A stretch of DNA of 64,000 nucleotides from Lysobacterales bacterium (lineage in GTDB: Bacteria; Pseudomonadota; Gammaproteobacteria; Xanthomonadales; SZUA-36): contig JABDLD010000033.1 in the NCBI GenBank assembly GCA_013001885.1, positions 97,565-161,564 of the forward strand, in the 5' to 3' direction. The notes under the pieces are model-generated. The model was not told the origin of the DNA and did not search any database. It saw nothing but the letters and a program-made list of their open reading frames with translations. The position numbers and the translations under genes are program-made. Below, piece by piece: positions 19,285 through 28,831 of the stretch; the first letter of the stretch is position 1, and each line of letters opens with the position of its first letter.

Positions 19285-21501
19285 ATGAACAGATTTGAAG
19301 ACAATCCAGGCGGCCTCTCGCGGGCCGTGACAGCTGGGCCGCGCGGCCGGGAAGAACTCGATCGCTGGATGTCGTCTTACCGTGTTTCGGTGGGGCCGGC
19401 AGCCGATTCCTGCGAGCAGCTGTTGCGGGATTTGCTGAAACACAAAGCGCTGCCGGGGACATCCATCGAGCCGTTGCTCGAACTGCTGGAAGTGCTCGAG
19501 GTGCTGTCGGCGGATCCGGTTACCGTAAGCTGCGCGATTCTGCATGTCGCCGGGCAGCATGAAGAGCTGCCGGCCGGGATCATCGGGCAACTGCCCCGCG
19601 AAGTGGTAAGGCAGTTCGCAGAGCTTAACAAGCTGAAACATTACGAATCGGGGCAATCGGATAACAGCACCGAGCGCAGCGCAGAAGGCCTGCGCCGCCT
19701 GCTGCTTGCGTTGGTCAAGGATGTGCGAGTGGTGTTGATTGACCTTTCCTGGCAACTTGTCCTGCTGCGCCGGGCCAAGTCGGAAAAGACCTTGAGCCAG
19801 TCGCTTGCCCGGGAAACCATGCTGATCCATGCACCGCTGGCCAACCGGCTGGGTGTGTGGCAGCTCAAATGGGAGTTGGAGGACCTGGCTTTCCGTTACC
19901 AGGAACCCGAGCAGTACCGGAAAATTGCGCTGCTGGTCGCCGAGCACCGGGCCGAACGAGAGCGATTCATCGCCTCGTTCATGGATAAGCTGTCCCAGGC
20001 GCTGGAAGAGGCAGGAGTTTCTGCGGAAGTCAAAGGGCGTCCCAAGCACATCTACAGCATCTGGAAAAAGATGCAGCGCAAAGGGCTGGATTTCCACCAG
20101 TTGTTCGATGTTCGGGCCGTCCGTGTGCTGGTTGACGACCTGCCTGCCTGCTATGCCGCTCTTGGACTCGTGCACGCCCTGTGGCAGCCGGTGCCGGGCG
20201 AGTTCGACGACTACATCACGACGCCAAAAGGAAACAACTACCAGTCTCTGCACACGGCCGTAGCCGATCGCGAGGGCCGGGCGGTTGAAATCCAGATTCG
20301 TACCCGGGAAATGCACGAGCATGCCGAGCTCGGTGTCGCGGCTCACTGGCGCTACAAAGAGGGCGGTCCCACGGATCCCGCGTTCGACAACAAGATTGCC
20401 ATCATGCGCCAATTGCTGGATTCCAGCGAGGAGGACCTTGATGATCAGAGCCTGCTGGACAGTTTCCAGTCCGCCACGTCCGAAGACCGCGTATACGTTT
20501 TGACTCCCCGCGGCCAGGTGGTGGACATGACGGCTGGTTCCACGGTTCTGGATTTTGCCTACCAGGTCCATACGGAAGTCGGTCACCGCTGTCGTGGCGC
20601 CAAGGTTAATGGACGCATCGTCCCCTTGACCCACGTGGTCAATACCGGTGACCGCGTGGAAATTCTGACCGGCAAAGTTCCCAAACCCAGTCGCGACTGG
20701 CTGAACCCTCGACTGGGCTACATCAACGGCGCCCGCGCCCGGGCAAAAGTCAGGCAGTGGTATAAACGCGAGAGCCATGACGACAACCTCAGGGCCGGAA
20801 AAGAGGCACTGGAGTCGGAGGCGCGCAGAGTGAGCGTCGAGCTTTCCGATCTGAAGGAAATTTACGAGCGCTTCAACATGAAGTCGGCGGACGATCTGTA
20901 TGTTGCGGTTGGCAACGGCGATCTGACGACCGGGCAGATTTTCAATGCCCTGGATCGTATGAAGGCGGAGCAGGTTGCACCCCAGGCGGAGGACCTGGTC
21001 ACCCGGGCTTCTGTCCGTGAACGCAAGACCAGGCCCAGGTCAAAGGACGACATCATCATCGAGGGTGTCGGCAACCTGATGACCCACATGGCTAAATGCT
21101 GCCGCCCGGTCCCGGGCGATCCGGTAGCGGGCTACATCACGCAGGGCCGAGGCGTGACGATCCACCGGGAAGATTGCGGACAGGTCGTGCACTGGCGAGC
21201 AGAAAACAGTCCCCGTTTATTGAAGGTCCAATGGGGAGCAAAACAGGAGACCCGTTACTCGGTTGAGATTCTTGTCAGGGCTTTCGACCGAAGGGATCTG
21301 ATCAGGGATATTTCCACCGTACTTTCAACCTCGGAAACGCAAGTGACGGATATCAGCAGCAGGCTCGATGAGACGCTCGACGAGGTGACCATCCGGCTTA
21401 AAGTGCGGGTCAGGGACTACGTGCAGCTGAGCGATCTCCTGAGCCGGCTTGGCAGCGTCTCCAACGTGATCGAGGTCAGAAGGCTGCGCCAGGGTGTCTG
21501 A
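19285..21501 (+). CDS. relA: (p)ppGpp synthetase RelA
   Basis: Ribosome-linked stringent-response enzyme that makes (p)ppGpp from GTP or GDP and ATP. Order of domains: degenerate HD region (about 40-200), synthetase (about 225-350), TGS (about 395-455), helical and zinc-finger region (CCRPVPGDPVAGY) and C-terminal ACT. The HD hydrolase residues are not present (AILHVAGQHEEL in place of an HD pair), and the synthetase has EFDD at 306-309, the acidic motif of monofunctional RelA rather than the basic one of SpoT/Rel. Length 738 aa fits. It probably follows hrpA in one operon. Confidence 0.93.
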   Translation: MNRFEDNPGGLSRAVTAGPRGREELDRWMSSYRVSVGPAADSCEQLLRDLLKHKALPGTSIEPLLELLEVLEVLSADPVTVSCAILHVAGQHEELPAGIIGQLPREVVRQFAELNKLKHYESGQSDNSTERSAEGLRRLLLALVKDVRVVLIDLSWQLVLLRRAKSEKTLSQSLARETMLIHAPLANRLGVWQLKWELEDLAFRYQEPEQYRKIALLVAEHRAERERFIASFMDKLSQALEEAGVSAEVKGRPKHIYSIWKKMQRKGLDFHQLFDVRAVRVLVDDLPACYAALGLVHALWQPVPGEFDDYITTPKGNNYQSLHTAVADREGRAVEIQIRTREMHEHAELGVAAHWRYKEGGPTDPAFDNKIAIMRQLLDSSEEDLDDQSLLDSFQSATSEDRVYVLTPRGQVVDMTAGSTVLDFAYQVHTEVGHRCRGAKVNGRIVPLTHVVNTGDRVEILTGKVPKPSRDWLNPRLGYINGARARAKVRQWYKRESHDDNLRAGKEALESEARRVSVELSDLKEIYERFNMKSADDLYVAVGNGDLTTGQIFNALDRMKAEQVAPQAEDLVTRASVRERKTRPRSKDDIIIEGVGNLMTHMAKCCRPVPGDPVAGYITQGRGVTIHREDCGQVVHWRAENSPRLLKVQWGAKQETRYSVEILVRAFDRRDLIRDISTVLSTSETQVTDISSRLDETLDEVTIRLKVRVRDYVQLSDLLSRLGSVSNVIEVRRLRQGV

Positions 21502-21517
21502 CTGCCTGAAGCCGGTC

Positions 21518-24500
21518 TCAGCTCAGGGATTTCAGCAATGCCCGCAAACCCAGCCTTGCTGTTTCAACGGAGAAATACTGGCGCACATTTTCCAACCCCG
21601 CTATTGAGACTTTGTCCCACAGTTTTTCATCCTGGTAAAGGCGGATCACAGCCTCGGCAAAGTCTTCGGCAGATTCAGCCACCAGCACATCGCGACCGGA
21701 TTTCGCGAACATGCCCTCTACCGCCATCGGGGTCGCGACAACCGGCTGCCCCCGGCTCATGCTCATATTGACTTTGCCCTTGATGCCTGCGCCGTAACGC
21801 AACGGGGCCACCGCCAGCCTGCAGCCGTCAAGCCACGGATCGAGCGTCTTGACGAAACCGTGGAAGCGCACGCCGTTGCCCTGCAGCGCCCGTACCTCTT
21901 CCGAGGCCTTACTGCCTATCAGGTGAAACTCCATTTCAGGCAGTTCCTTGTGCACCAGCGGCCAGATTTTGCTGACGAACCATTTTGCCGCGTCGACATT
22001 GGGGGGGTGCTGATACCCGCCAACGAAGAAGATGTCCTTGCGTTCCGCGAACGGACGCTGACTGCCCACTACTTCGTGGATATTGGAAATGACGTGCACG
22101 CGGGCTTCGGGCGCAGCTTCTTCCAAAACCGTTTTTTCAACCGGGCTTACGACGATCGTCGCGTCGGCGGAGTCGATGACGGACAGCTCGGATCTGCGGG
22201 TCTGCGCTGCGCTTCGCCTCAATGGCAGGCTGTCCTCCAGTTCTGCCATCCGTTCCTCCCGGAGGTAGTGCAAGTCAACGGTGTCGAAAATGAATTTTGC
22301 GTCCGGGCAATGGCGCCTAAGCAGCGACTCGTATTTCGAAGCTACGTAATGCCTGCTGATCATGACAAAATCGAATTCACTCCCGCGCTCGCTAAAAAAC
22401 CGCTGCAGCGAGTCCAGCCAGGGATCATAAACAACCTCGATTCCGGCCTGTTGCAGCTCAGTCGTGTAGCGGCCCGCATGCGTGCGGTTGTCGGCCATGA
22501 ATGTGACGCCGTAACCCAGCTTCATCATGCAGTCCATCAGGTAACACAGGCGGACACTGCCTGAATCCTGGTCCGGCTCCGGCGTATAGGCATCGATCAC
22601 CAGGATCCGGCCGCTCAGGCGGTGATCCCTGGCGCGTCGAATTTCGACGGCGTTACCCGGATCGTTGACCGGCCCGGGATGGGTCGCCAGCTGTTGCCGC
22701 CAGCGTTGCATGAATTTTTCGCGATTCACCTCCTGGTAACGCTTGGTGCCTGCATTGAGATCGGTGCCCGACGTGATGCCTTCGTGGTGCACGATGGTGG
22801 CGGCAGGCTGTACCCGCACTTTGAGCCCTTGTGCCCGGACCCTGAACCCCAGGTCGGTGTCCTCGTAGTAGGCGGGAGCGTAGTGACTGTCGAAGCCGCC
22901 CAGTTCGCGAAAAAGAGCGGTTTTCAGCATGATGCAGGCGCCTGAGCAGTAGTCCGCCTCACGGATATACTGGTACTCCGGGCGGGCCTGGCTGTCGCCT
23001 TTGCCGTAATTCCAGCCGGAACCGTCATTGAAAATGATACCGCCGGCTTCCTGCAGCGTTCCGTCCGGATACACGAGCACGGCGCCGGCAATCCCGGTAT
23101 CGGGGTGGCGTTCGAACGTGTCGACCAGGGCGTCAAGCCAGCCGTCCGTGACCTGCGTGTCATTATTCAGCATGACGATGTAGCGACCCCGGGCAGCCTC
23201 GGCACCCCGGTTGCTACTGCCGACAAATCCGAGATTATGCTCATTTCGAAGGTTGATCAGGCCCTGTATCCCGTCCAGCCGTTCTGCCGTCTCGTCAGAG
23301 GATTGATCGTCCACGACAATCACTTCGAACCGTGCCCGGTTTTCAGTCTCAGCCAGCGAACGCAGACACGCAGCCGTGTAAGCCCACTTGTTGTATACCG
23401 GAATGACAATGGACACGTCCGGATCACCGGAATCTTCAAAGCCTGCCGGCGGGGTTGGATCGCCGACCGTTTCGACCGAGCCGGAATCAATGATTTCCGG
23501 CCGGTACGGCTGGGTGCGGGTGGCCTGCGAACGTTCCAGCGCGCCGCCGAATCCCTGCGTGCTAACGGTGCGAATGGCCTGTGACAGCAGCAGCGGCCAG
23601 CGCAGCGGATTCCAGGCCCGCGCTCTCCCCGCGTTTTTAAGCAGCCTGCCGAGAACGCGGAATGGCCGGGTGAAACGCCAGGATGCGGTGCCCAGCACCC
23701 ATTCGTGCACGGATTCCACGTTCTCCAGCCTGAGGTTGGTTTGCCGGTGGGCGGTCTGTTCGTGTTCCAGCGCAGCCTCGGTACGCTGCAGCACACCCTC
23801 GGTTCTCTGTAACCGGCCTTCCAGTTCGGAAACCCAGCGAATCCGCCTCTCGACTTCGATCTTACGTTCCCTTTCGCGGGCCTCGGCCCATTCGGTACGT
23901 TTCTCGACTTCCGTCTGTAATGACTTTGATTGGAGGGCCAGGGCGCGGTTACTGGCGGTGAGATCGGTATTTTGAAAGGCGAGGGCGGCGGCCTGTGCGG
24001 AACCCAGGTCCTGAGACCCTGCCAGCGACCTGGCGGATGTTCGTGGCGCACAGATTTCCCGATATTTTGCCGCCATCTGACCGGTGCCGGGCAGTTCGAG
24101 CATTTTGAGGTGGTCACGCACGTTCCGAAGATCAGCAGGATCACCGGCCAACGAACGGACACGTTCCACCAGTGCTTTGGGGTCCGCGCTGATCAGCCAC
24201 CCGGTTTTACCGTCTGTAATGCGCTCCTCCAGGCTTCCTACCCGGGTTGCGATCACGGGGATATTCAACTGCTGCATTTCAGACAATGTGTAACTGAAAG
24301 TTTCCGGCACCACGGACAGCAGCCCGGCGACATGGGGGCCGATGGTCGTAAGCAATTGGTGCAAGTCCTCCCGCCGATACTGGACGATCACATCCACTCC
24401 CGGGATGCCGAAGAAGGCTTCTCCCTCCTTGCCTGCGCCCAACAGGTAAACCTGGGCAAACTCAGTCAGCTCCGGGAGCGCCTGCAGCAAAAGCTGTCGC

Positions 24501-25876
24501 CCCTTTCCGTCCTGGATCCGCCCGGGGATCACCAGCCGCAGACGGCCGTCTTCGCGCGGGCGTGGATCGACGGCCGTTTGACCCGGCAGTTCCGGCAGGC
24601 CGTGAGGAACGATGCGGGTTTCAATGCTCTCCCAGGCCGGATCGAGTCGCGCGAACAAATGGGCCACGGAACGGCTCGGCGCAATCACGTTTACGTTGTG
24701 GGCTGCTATTGCCTCCCGCCATTGTATTCCCAGCGCGATCCAGCCCTCTGCATCCCGGTCGCGAAAACCGGGTAAGAGACGGTGTTCCCGAAGGGCTGCT
24801 TTCAGAGCATGCTCCGTTCCGTGCGAAAGGTAAGGCTCCGGGTGAATTCCCAGCAGCGGCCAAAGCGGGTAATAGTCGTGCAGAACTTCAACTGTAGGAA
24901 GCCCGGTTGCAAGCGCATCGAGGCTGTGGCCGACCAGGGACGATATGATCAGCCTGCCGACACCAAAGCGCGCCAGCACCTCAAGCAGAACGTCGCGGTA
25001 CTGGTCGTGCTTTGCCGCCGTCGAGCGTATCGGGGGCTGTACCCACCAGGTGGCAATTGCTGCATTGAGCTGATTGCCGAGGTAAAGAGAGAATCGCTGG
25101 CCGTATCCCTCTCCCGATTCAGGCTCTTCGGAACGCAGCTGGAGATTGATCCCGTCCCGTTCCGCCCCGATGAAGGATTCCACCCAGTTGGCGATGCCGC
25201 CGCCCCAACTGTGGGTAATATGCAGGGTGACCGGCTGCTCCGCGCGCCGAAAATCGGATACGGACTTTGCCCAGTTCGCCCTGTTCGCGTCGGCCCCAGG
25301 TTCCAGCCAGTGGGCCAGCCGCTGCCGTAACTGTCCCCAGGCGGCCGGCCGCCGGCTTTCATGCGGCTCCAGCGGCTTGGCGAAAAACAGGTCAGATGCG
25401 GAATCGAACAGAAAGATGCTGTCGGCCAACAGCAGTTGCCCGCCGGCAGCGCGCAAACGGCTCAAGGCCTTATCTTCCGTCATACCGGGCACCGCGAGAA
25501 GTTCCACTGCTTCCGCGGAAAACAGGGCCAAATGCCCGGGCCAAATATTCCATTCCAATAACCGGCCCGGAGCCAGCAATTGAACCAGCCCTTCAAGCAG
25601 TTCCGGGTCCGGCCTGGAGGTTTCCGTTCCGGCCAGCCCGGAGTACGGGTTTAATCCGGCCCCGGCGTTGCTCAGCGCCGTCAAGACAATCGGGCCGCCG
25701 TGTTCAGCCTGCGCCTTTGTCAGCAGCTGGTAAATCGCAGTTTCCATGGCCCCTGAGAGCGCCAGTCCCTTTTTCAGGGCAAGCAGCGGCACACCCGGGT
25801 TTTGCTGCCGGTGTTCGATCAGGAGCGCCCCGAGTGAATTGGGCTCGTTTCCTTGGTCTGGTAAAGTCGTGGTCAT
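21518..25876 (-). CDS. Very large three-domain glycosyltransferase (GT4-GT2-GT4)
   Basis: Cytoplasmic or membrane-associated sugar transferase of about 1452 aa. Residues 1-210 show no recognised fold. Residues 215-607 form a GT4-like GT-B unit (HITHSWGGGIANWVESF, VIPGRIQDGKGRQLL, PETFSYTLSEMQQLNIPVIA). A charged coiled coil spans about 650-720. Residues 820-1050 form a GT2 GT-A domain (VSIVIPVYNKWAYT, metal-binding NNDT near 904, YYEDTDLGFRVRAQG). Residues 1090-1452 are a second GT4 unit (FFVGGYQHPPNVDAAKW, PLRYGAGIKGKVNMSM). The ATG at 25876 was chosen; upstream codons (25906, 26005) run into the divergent PBP1b promoter. It probably builds an oligosaccharide with two or three linkages, but product and acceptor are unknown. 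Confidence 0.85.
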   Translation of the reverse strand: MTTTLPDQGNEPNSLGALLIEHRQQNPGVPLLALKKGLALSGAMETAIYQLLTKAQAEHGGPIVLTALSNAGAGLNPYSGLAGTETSRPDPELLEGLVQLLAPGRLLEWNIWPGHLALFSAEAVELLAVPGMTEDKALSRLRAAGGQLLLADSIFLFDSASDLFFAKPLEPHESRRPAAWGQLRQRLAHWLEPGADANRANWAKSVSDFRRAEQPVTLHITHSWGGGIANWVESFIGAERDGINLQLRSEEPESGEGYGQRFSLYLGNQLNAAIATWWVQPPIRSTAAKHDQYRDVLLEVLARFGVGRLIISSLVGHSLDALATGLPTVEVLHDYYPLWPLLGIHPEPYLSHGTEHALKAALREHRLLPGFRDRDAEGWIALGIQWREAIAAHNVNVIAPSRSVAHLFARLDPAWESIETRIVPHGLPELPGQTAVDPRPREDGRLRLVIPGRIQDGKGRQLLLQALPELTEFAQVYLLGAGKEGEAFFGIPGVDVIVQYRREDLHQLLTTIGPHVAGLLSVVPETFSYTLSEMQQLNIPVIATRVGSLEERITDGKTGWLISADPKALVERVRSLAGDPADLRNVRDHLKMLELPGTGQMAAKYREICAPRTSARSLAGSQDLGSAQAAALAFQNTDLTASNRALALQSKSLQTEVEKRTEWAEARERERKIEVERRIRWVSELEGRLQRTEGVLQRTEAALEHEQTAHRQTNLRLENVESVHEWVLGTASWRFTRPFRVLGRLLKNAGRARAWNPLRWPLLLSQAIRTVSTQGFGGALERSQATRTQPYRPEIIDSGSVETVGDPTPPAGFEDSGDPDVSIVIPVYNKWAYTAACLRSLAETENRARFEVIVVDDQSSDETAERLDGIQGLINLRNEHNLGFVGSSNRGAEAARGRYIVMLNNDTQVTDGWLDALVDTFERHPDTGIAGAVLVYPDGTLQEAGGIIFNDGSGWNYGKGDSQARPEYQYIREADYCSGACIMLKTALFRELGGFDSHYAPAYYEDTDLGFRVRAQGLKVRVQPAATIVHHEGITSGTDLNAGTKRYQEVNREKFMQRWRQQLATHPGPVNDPGNAVEIRRARDHRLSGRILVIDAYTPEPDQDSGSVRLCYLMDCMMKLGYGVTFMADNRTHAGRYTTELQQAGIEVVYDPWLDSLQRFFSERGSEFDFVMISRHYVASKYESLLRRHCPDAKFIFDTVDLHYLREERMAELEDSLPLRRSAAQTRRSELSVIDSADATIVVSPVEKTVLEEAAPEARVHVISNIHEVVGSQRPFAERKDIFFVGGYQHPPNVDAAKWFVSKIWPLVHKELPEMEFHLIGSKASEEVRALQGNGVRFHGFVKTLDPWLDGCRLAVAPLRYGAGIKGKVNMSMSRGQPVVATPMAVEGMFAKSGRDVLVAESAEDFAEAVIRLYQDEKLWDKVSIAGLENVRQYFSVETARLGLRALLKSLS

Positions 25877-25955
25877 GGGGGTGCTTTCAGCACGAAATCC
25901 CTTCATTATGGTCAAAGGCCCGGGCGATGTCACCCGCGGCGAGACAATTACGTTA

Positions 25956-28304
25956 ATGGGTGAACGCGTAAAAAAGAAAGCGGCAACACGAAAAAAATCC
26001 GGCAAGGCGACGTCGCCGGGCTGGACGGGCAGGCTATGGCGGCTCGGCCTGCTCCTTACGGGAATCTCCCTGGGGCTGCTCGTGCCATGGGTCGTCTATC
26101 TCAATTACCAGGTAACCACTGAGTTCGAGGGCAGAAAGTGGGATCTGCCCAGCCGTGTCTATGCCCGCGCCCTGGACCTCTATCCCGGCGCAACGATAAC
26201 TTCGGCGGACCTGGAGACTGAACTGGAGTTGTCCGGATACCGCAGGAGCAACCCCGTCTCACAACCCGGTCAGTACCGGATTTCCGGTAGCAGCTTCGAG
26301 ATTTTCCGGCGGCCTTTCCGTTTTCACGACGGAGCGGAAGACGCAGTCCGCTTTCGCGTGCGGATTTCCGCGGACACTGTCGCTGATATCACGGCTGTGC
26401 CGGACGGCCGCCCGCTGGATCTGGCGCGGCTGGATCCAGCAGAGATTGCCTCGATTTATCCTCTGCAGAAAGAGGACCGCACGCTGGTAAAGATTGAAGA
26501 CGTCCCTCCGCTGCTGGTTACCGGCCTGCAGGCGGTTGAGGACCGGAATTTCAAACACCACCCCGGCGTAGACCTGCGCGGTGTGCTCCGAGCGGTGCTG
26601 GCCAATTTGCGGGCGGGCAAAGCAGTGCAGGGGGGCAGTACGCTGACGCAACAGCTGGTCAAAAACTATTTCCTGACGCACGATCGCACCCTGGCCCGTA
26701 AATTCAATGAAGCGATCATGGCCGTATTGCTTGAAATCCACTACCCCAAATCGGAGATTCTCGAGGCCTATATCAACGAGGTGTTTCTCGGCCAGCAGGG
26801 CGCGTATGCCGTGCACGGCTTCGGGCAGGCCAGCCTGTTTTATTTTGACCAACCGCTTGAGCAGTTGGCGCCACGCCAGCTTGCATTGCTGATTGGGCTG
26901 GTGAAAGGAGCGTCCTACTATAATCCGAGACGACATCCCAAGCGCGCCCTGGCTCGGCGCAACCAGGTTCTGGCTGCGTTTGCCGAGACCGGGCTGTTGA
27001 CCGGACCCGAGGCCGAACGGGCATCGTCCGCCAATCTCGGAGTTACACCCACTCCGCGGTCGCGGGGCACCCGCTACCACGCTTTTGTTGACCTGGTTCG
27101 GCGTCAACTGGCGCAGGTTTATCGCGAAGAGGACCTGAAGACCGAGGGCCTGAAGGTTTACACGACCCTGGCGCCTTCCATCCAGGAAAAAGCGCAACGG
27201 GCAGTGGCCACCGGCGTTCAGAAACTCGAAGACCGGGGCTTGTCTGCCGAACTCCAGGCGGCAATGGTCGTGGCCGATGTAGCCACTGGTGAAGTACGGG
27301 CGATGGTGGGCGACAGAAACCCCGATCGCTCCGGCTTCAACCGGGCGATCCATGCGCGCCGGCAGATCGGCTCCATTATCAAGCCCCTGGTCTACCTGCT
27401 GGCGCTGGAACACAGCGACGACTACAGCCTGGTGACGCAGATCAAAGATGAACCACTCACTTTGAAACAGGCGGACGGCAGTAACTGGTCGCCCTCGAAT
27501 TACGACGGCAAGTCCCACGGTACGGTTACATTGCTGGAGGCGCTGACCCGATCCTACAACCAGGCGACGGTGAGACTGGGACTGAACATCGGGGTCAAAA
27601 ATCTTATCAACCGGATCCAACAGCTGGGCGTCACTGCGGAGGTGGATGCCGTGCCTTCAGTTTTTCTGGGCGCGGTTGAACTCACGCCGCTCGAAGTGAC
27701 CCAGATTTACCAGTCTCTTGCGGCGGGCGGGTACAGCGTACCGCTGCGGTCGGTTATTGCCGTGCAGACTGAAGCCGGAGAGGAACTGGTGCGGTATCCC
27801 CTCAGGATGCTGCCGCAGCCCCGGCGCGAAGCCATCGGTGTTCTGAATTTCGCGCTGACACAGGTTGTGGAGCAGGGCACCGCAAAGGCCCTGCCGGGCT
27901 TACTGGGCCGGACGGCAATAATATCCGGCAAAACCGGCACGACGAACGACCGCCGCGACAGCTGGTTTGTCGGATATACTCGTGACCATGTTGCGGTGAG
28001 CTGGGTTGGGCGGGATGACAATCAGCCCGCCGGGGTTACCGGCAGCAATGCGGCGATGCATTTGTGGGCAGACTTGTTCAGCCAAATGCCGTTCCAGTCG
28101 GTTGACCTGCGTATGCCGGATAACGCTTTTTGGCTTTGGGTCGACCGTGACAGCGGTTATCGCACCGGCCGGACATGCGAAGGGGCGGTTGAAATACCGT
28201 TTGTGGAAGGCTCCGAACCGCTCAAATCAACTCCTTGCCTGGGCGAGCAGGAAAAAGATGAAGAATCATTCTGGAGAAAATTGTTTGGTAAGAAAAAGCG
28301 GTAA
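25956..28304 (+). CDS. mrcB: Penicillin-binding protein 1B
   Basis: Bifunctional peptidoglycan synthase anchored in the inner membrane. From the ATG at 25956 it is 782 aa: a short basic cytoplasmic end, one TM (about 30-50), a UB2H-like region, the GT51 transglycosylase with catalytic E195 in AVEDRNF and GGSTLTQQLVKN, then the transpeptidase with S473-I-I-K476, S533-Y-N535 and K659-TGTT. An open frame reaches back to 25746 but is antisense to the glycosyltransferase. The basic segment MGERVKKKAATRKKSGK fits a PBP1b N-terminus. It is divergent from the large glycosyltransferase, and the following lipoprotein gene overlaps its end. Confidence 0.95.
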   Translation: MGERVKKKAATRKKSGKATSPGWTGRLWRLGLLLTGISLGLLVPWVVYLNYQVTTEFEGRKWDLPSRVYARALDLYPGATITSADLETELELSGYRRSNPVSQPGQYRISGSSFEIFRRPFRFHDGAEDAVRFRVRISADTVADITAVPDGRPLDLARLDPAEIASIYPLQKEDRTLVKIEDVPPLLVTGLQAVEDRNFKHHPGVDLRGVLRAVLANLRAGKAVQGGSTLTQQLVKNYFLTHDRTLARKFNEAIMAVLLEIHYPKSEILEAYINEVFLGQQGAYAVHGFGQASLFYFDQPLEQLAPRQLALLIGLVKGASYYNPRRHPKRALARRNQVLAAFAETGLLTGPEAERASSANLGVTPTPRSRGTRYHAFVDLVRRQLAQVYREEDLKTEGLKVYTTLAPSIQEKAQRAVATGVQKLEDRGLSAELQAAMVVADVATGEVRAMVGDRNPDRSGFNRAIHARRQIGSIIKPLVYLLALEHSDDYSLVTQIKDEPLTLKQADGSNWSPSNYDGKSHGTVTLLEALTRSYNQATVRLGLNIGVKNLINRIQQLGVTAEVDAVPSVFLGAVELTPLEVTQIYQSLAAGGYSVPLRSVIAVQTEAGEELVRYPLRMLPQPRREAIGVLNFALTQVVEQGTAKALPGLLGRTAIISGKTGTTNDRRDSWFVGYTRDHVAVSWVGRDDNQPAGVTGSNAAMHLWADLFSQMPFQSVDLRMPDNAFWLWVDRDSGYRTGRTCEGAVEIPFVEGSEPLKSTPCLGEQEKDEESFWRKLFGKKKR

Positions 28305-28824
28305 ACCGGTTCAGTCAGGGCGTTATTTCCGGCTGTGTCTGGCCTTCGGCGCCGTTCTGTTGCTGGGTGCCTGTGCCAGCACCCCGGACAGCGGATCGGT
28401 TCCGCAAGACCGGGAGGTTGACGCGCGAGTGCGTGAACCGGCAAAACAGGACAGTGAGGGCGTGCAGGTATTCCCGTTGCAGAATCCAGCGGTCAAGGAA
28501 CTGCTTGCTTCAGCCGGAAATGCCGAGTCGAACGGTGACTTCGGCCAGGCAGCAACCTTACTGGAACGCGCCCTCAGGATTCAGCCGCGAGACCCCGAAA
28601 TTCTCCAGAGCATGGCGGAAGTTCAGCTGCAGATGAAAGACTATGGCCAGGCGCTGAATTTCGCGTCACGCTCCTACGATGTGGGTCCGAGAGTGGGCGA
28701 GATCTGCAGCCGTAACTGGCGAACCATCAGCGTTTCGCGAGAGCATCTTGGTGATCACGGCGGGGCGGCGGAAGCGGAGCAAAAAGCCATGGTCTGCATG
28801 AAGACCAAACCCAGGAGTCTTTGA
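28258..28824 (+). CDS. TPR-repeat lipoprotein
   Basis: Small predicted lipoprotein of 188 aa with lipobox LGAC (Cys39) and two TPR-like units (AESNGDFGQAATLLERALRI, MADVQ-type helix MAEVQLQMKDYGQALNFASR). The ATG at 28258 has AGGA (28249-28252) five bases upstream and overlaps the end of mrcB by 47 bases; a TTG at 28285 with GGAG upstream would also keep the signal peptide. The position after PBP1b suggests a periplasmic cell-wall accessory role, comparable in place though not in sequence to the PBP1b activators LpoB/CpoB (inference only). Confidence 0.75.
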   Translation: MKNHSGENCLVRKSGKPVQSGRYFRLCLAFGAVLLLGACASTPDSGSVPQDREVDARVREPAKQDSEGVQVFPLQNPAVKELLASAGNAESNGDFGQAATLLERALRIQPRDPEILQSMAEVQLQMKDYGQALNFASRSYDVGPRVGEICSRNWRTISVSREHLGDHGGAAEAEQKAMVCMKTKPRSL

Positions 28825-28831
28825 CAGAAAC

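Noticed and set aside
26259..27620. 453-codon open frame antisense to mrcB
   Set aside because: Entirely inside the PBP1b gene, which has all catalytic motifs; no ribosome site or recognisable domain in the antisense frame.
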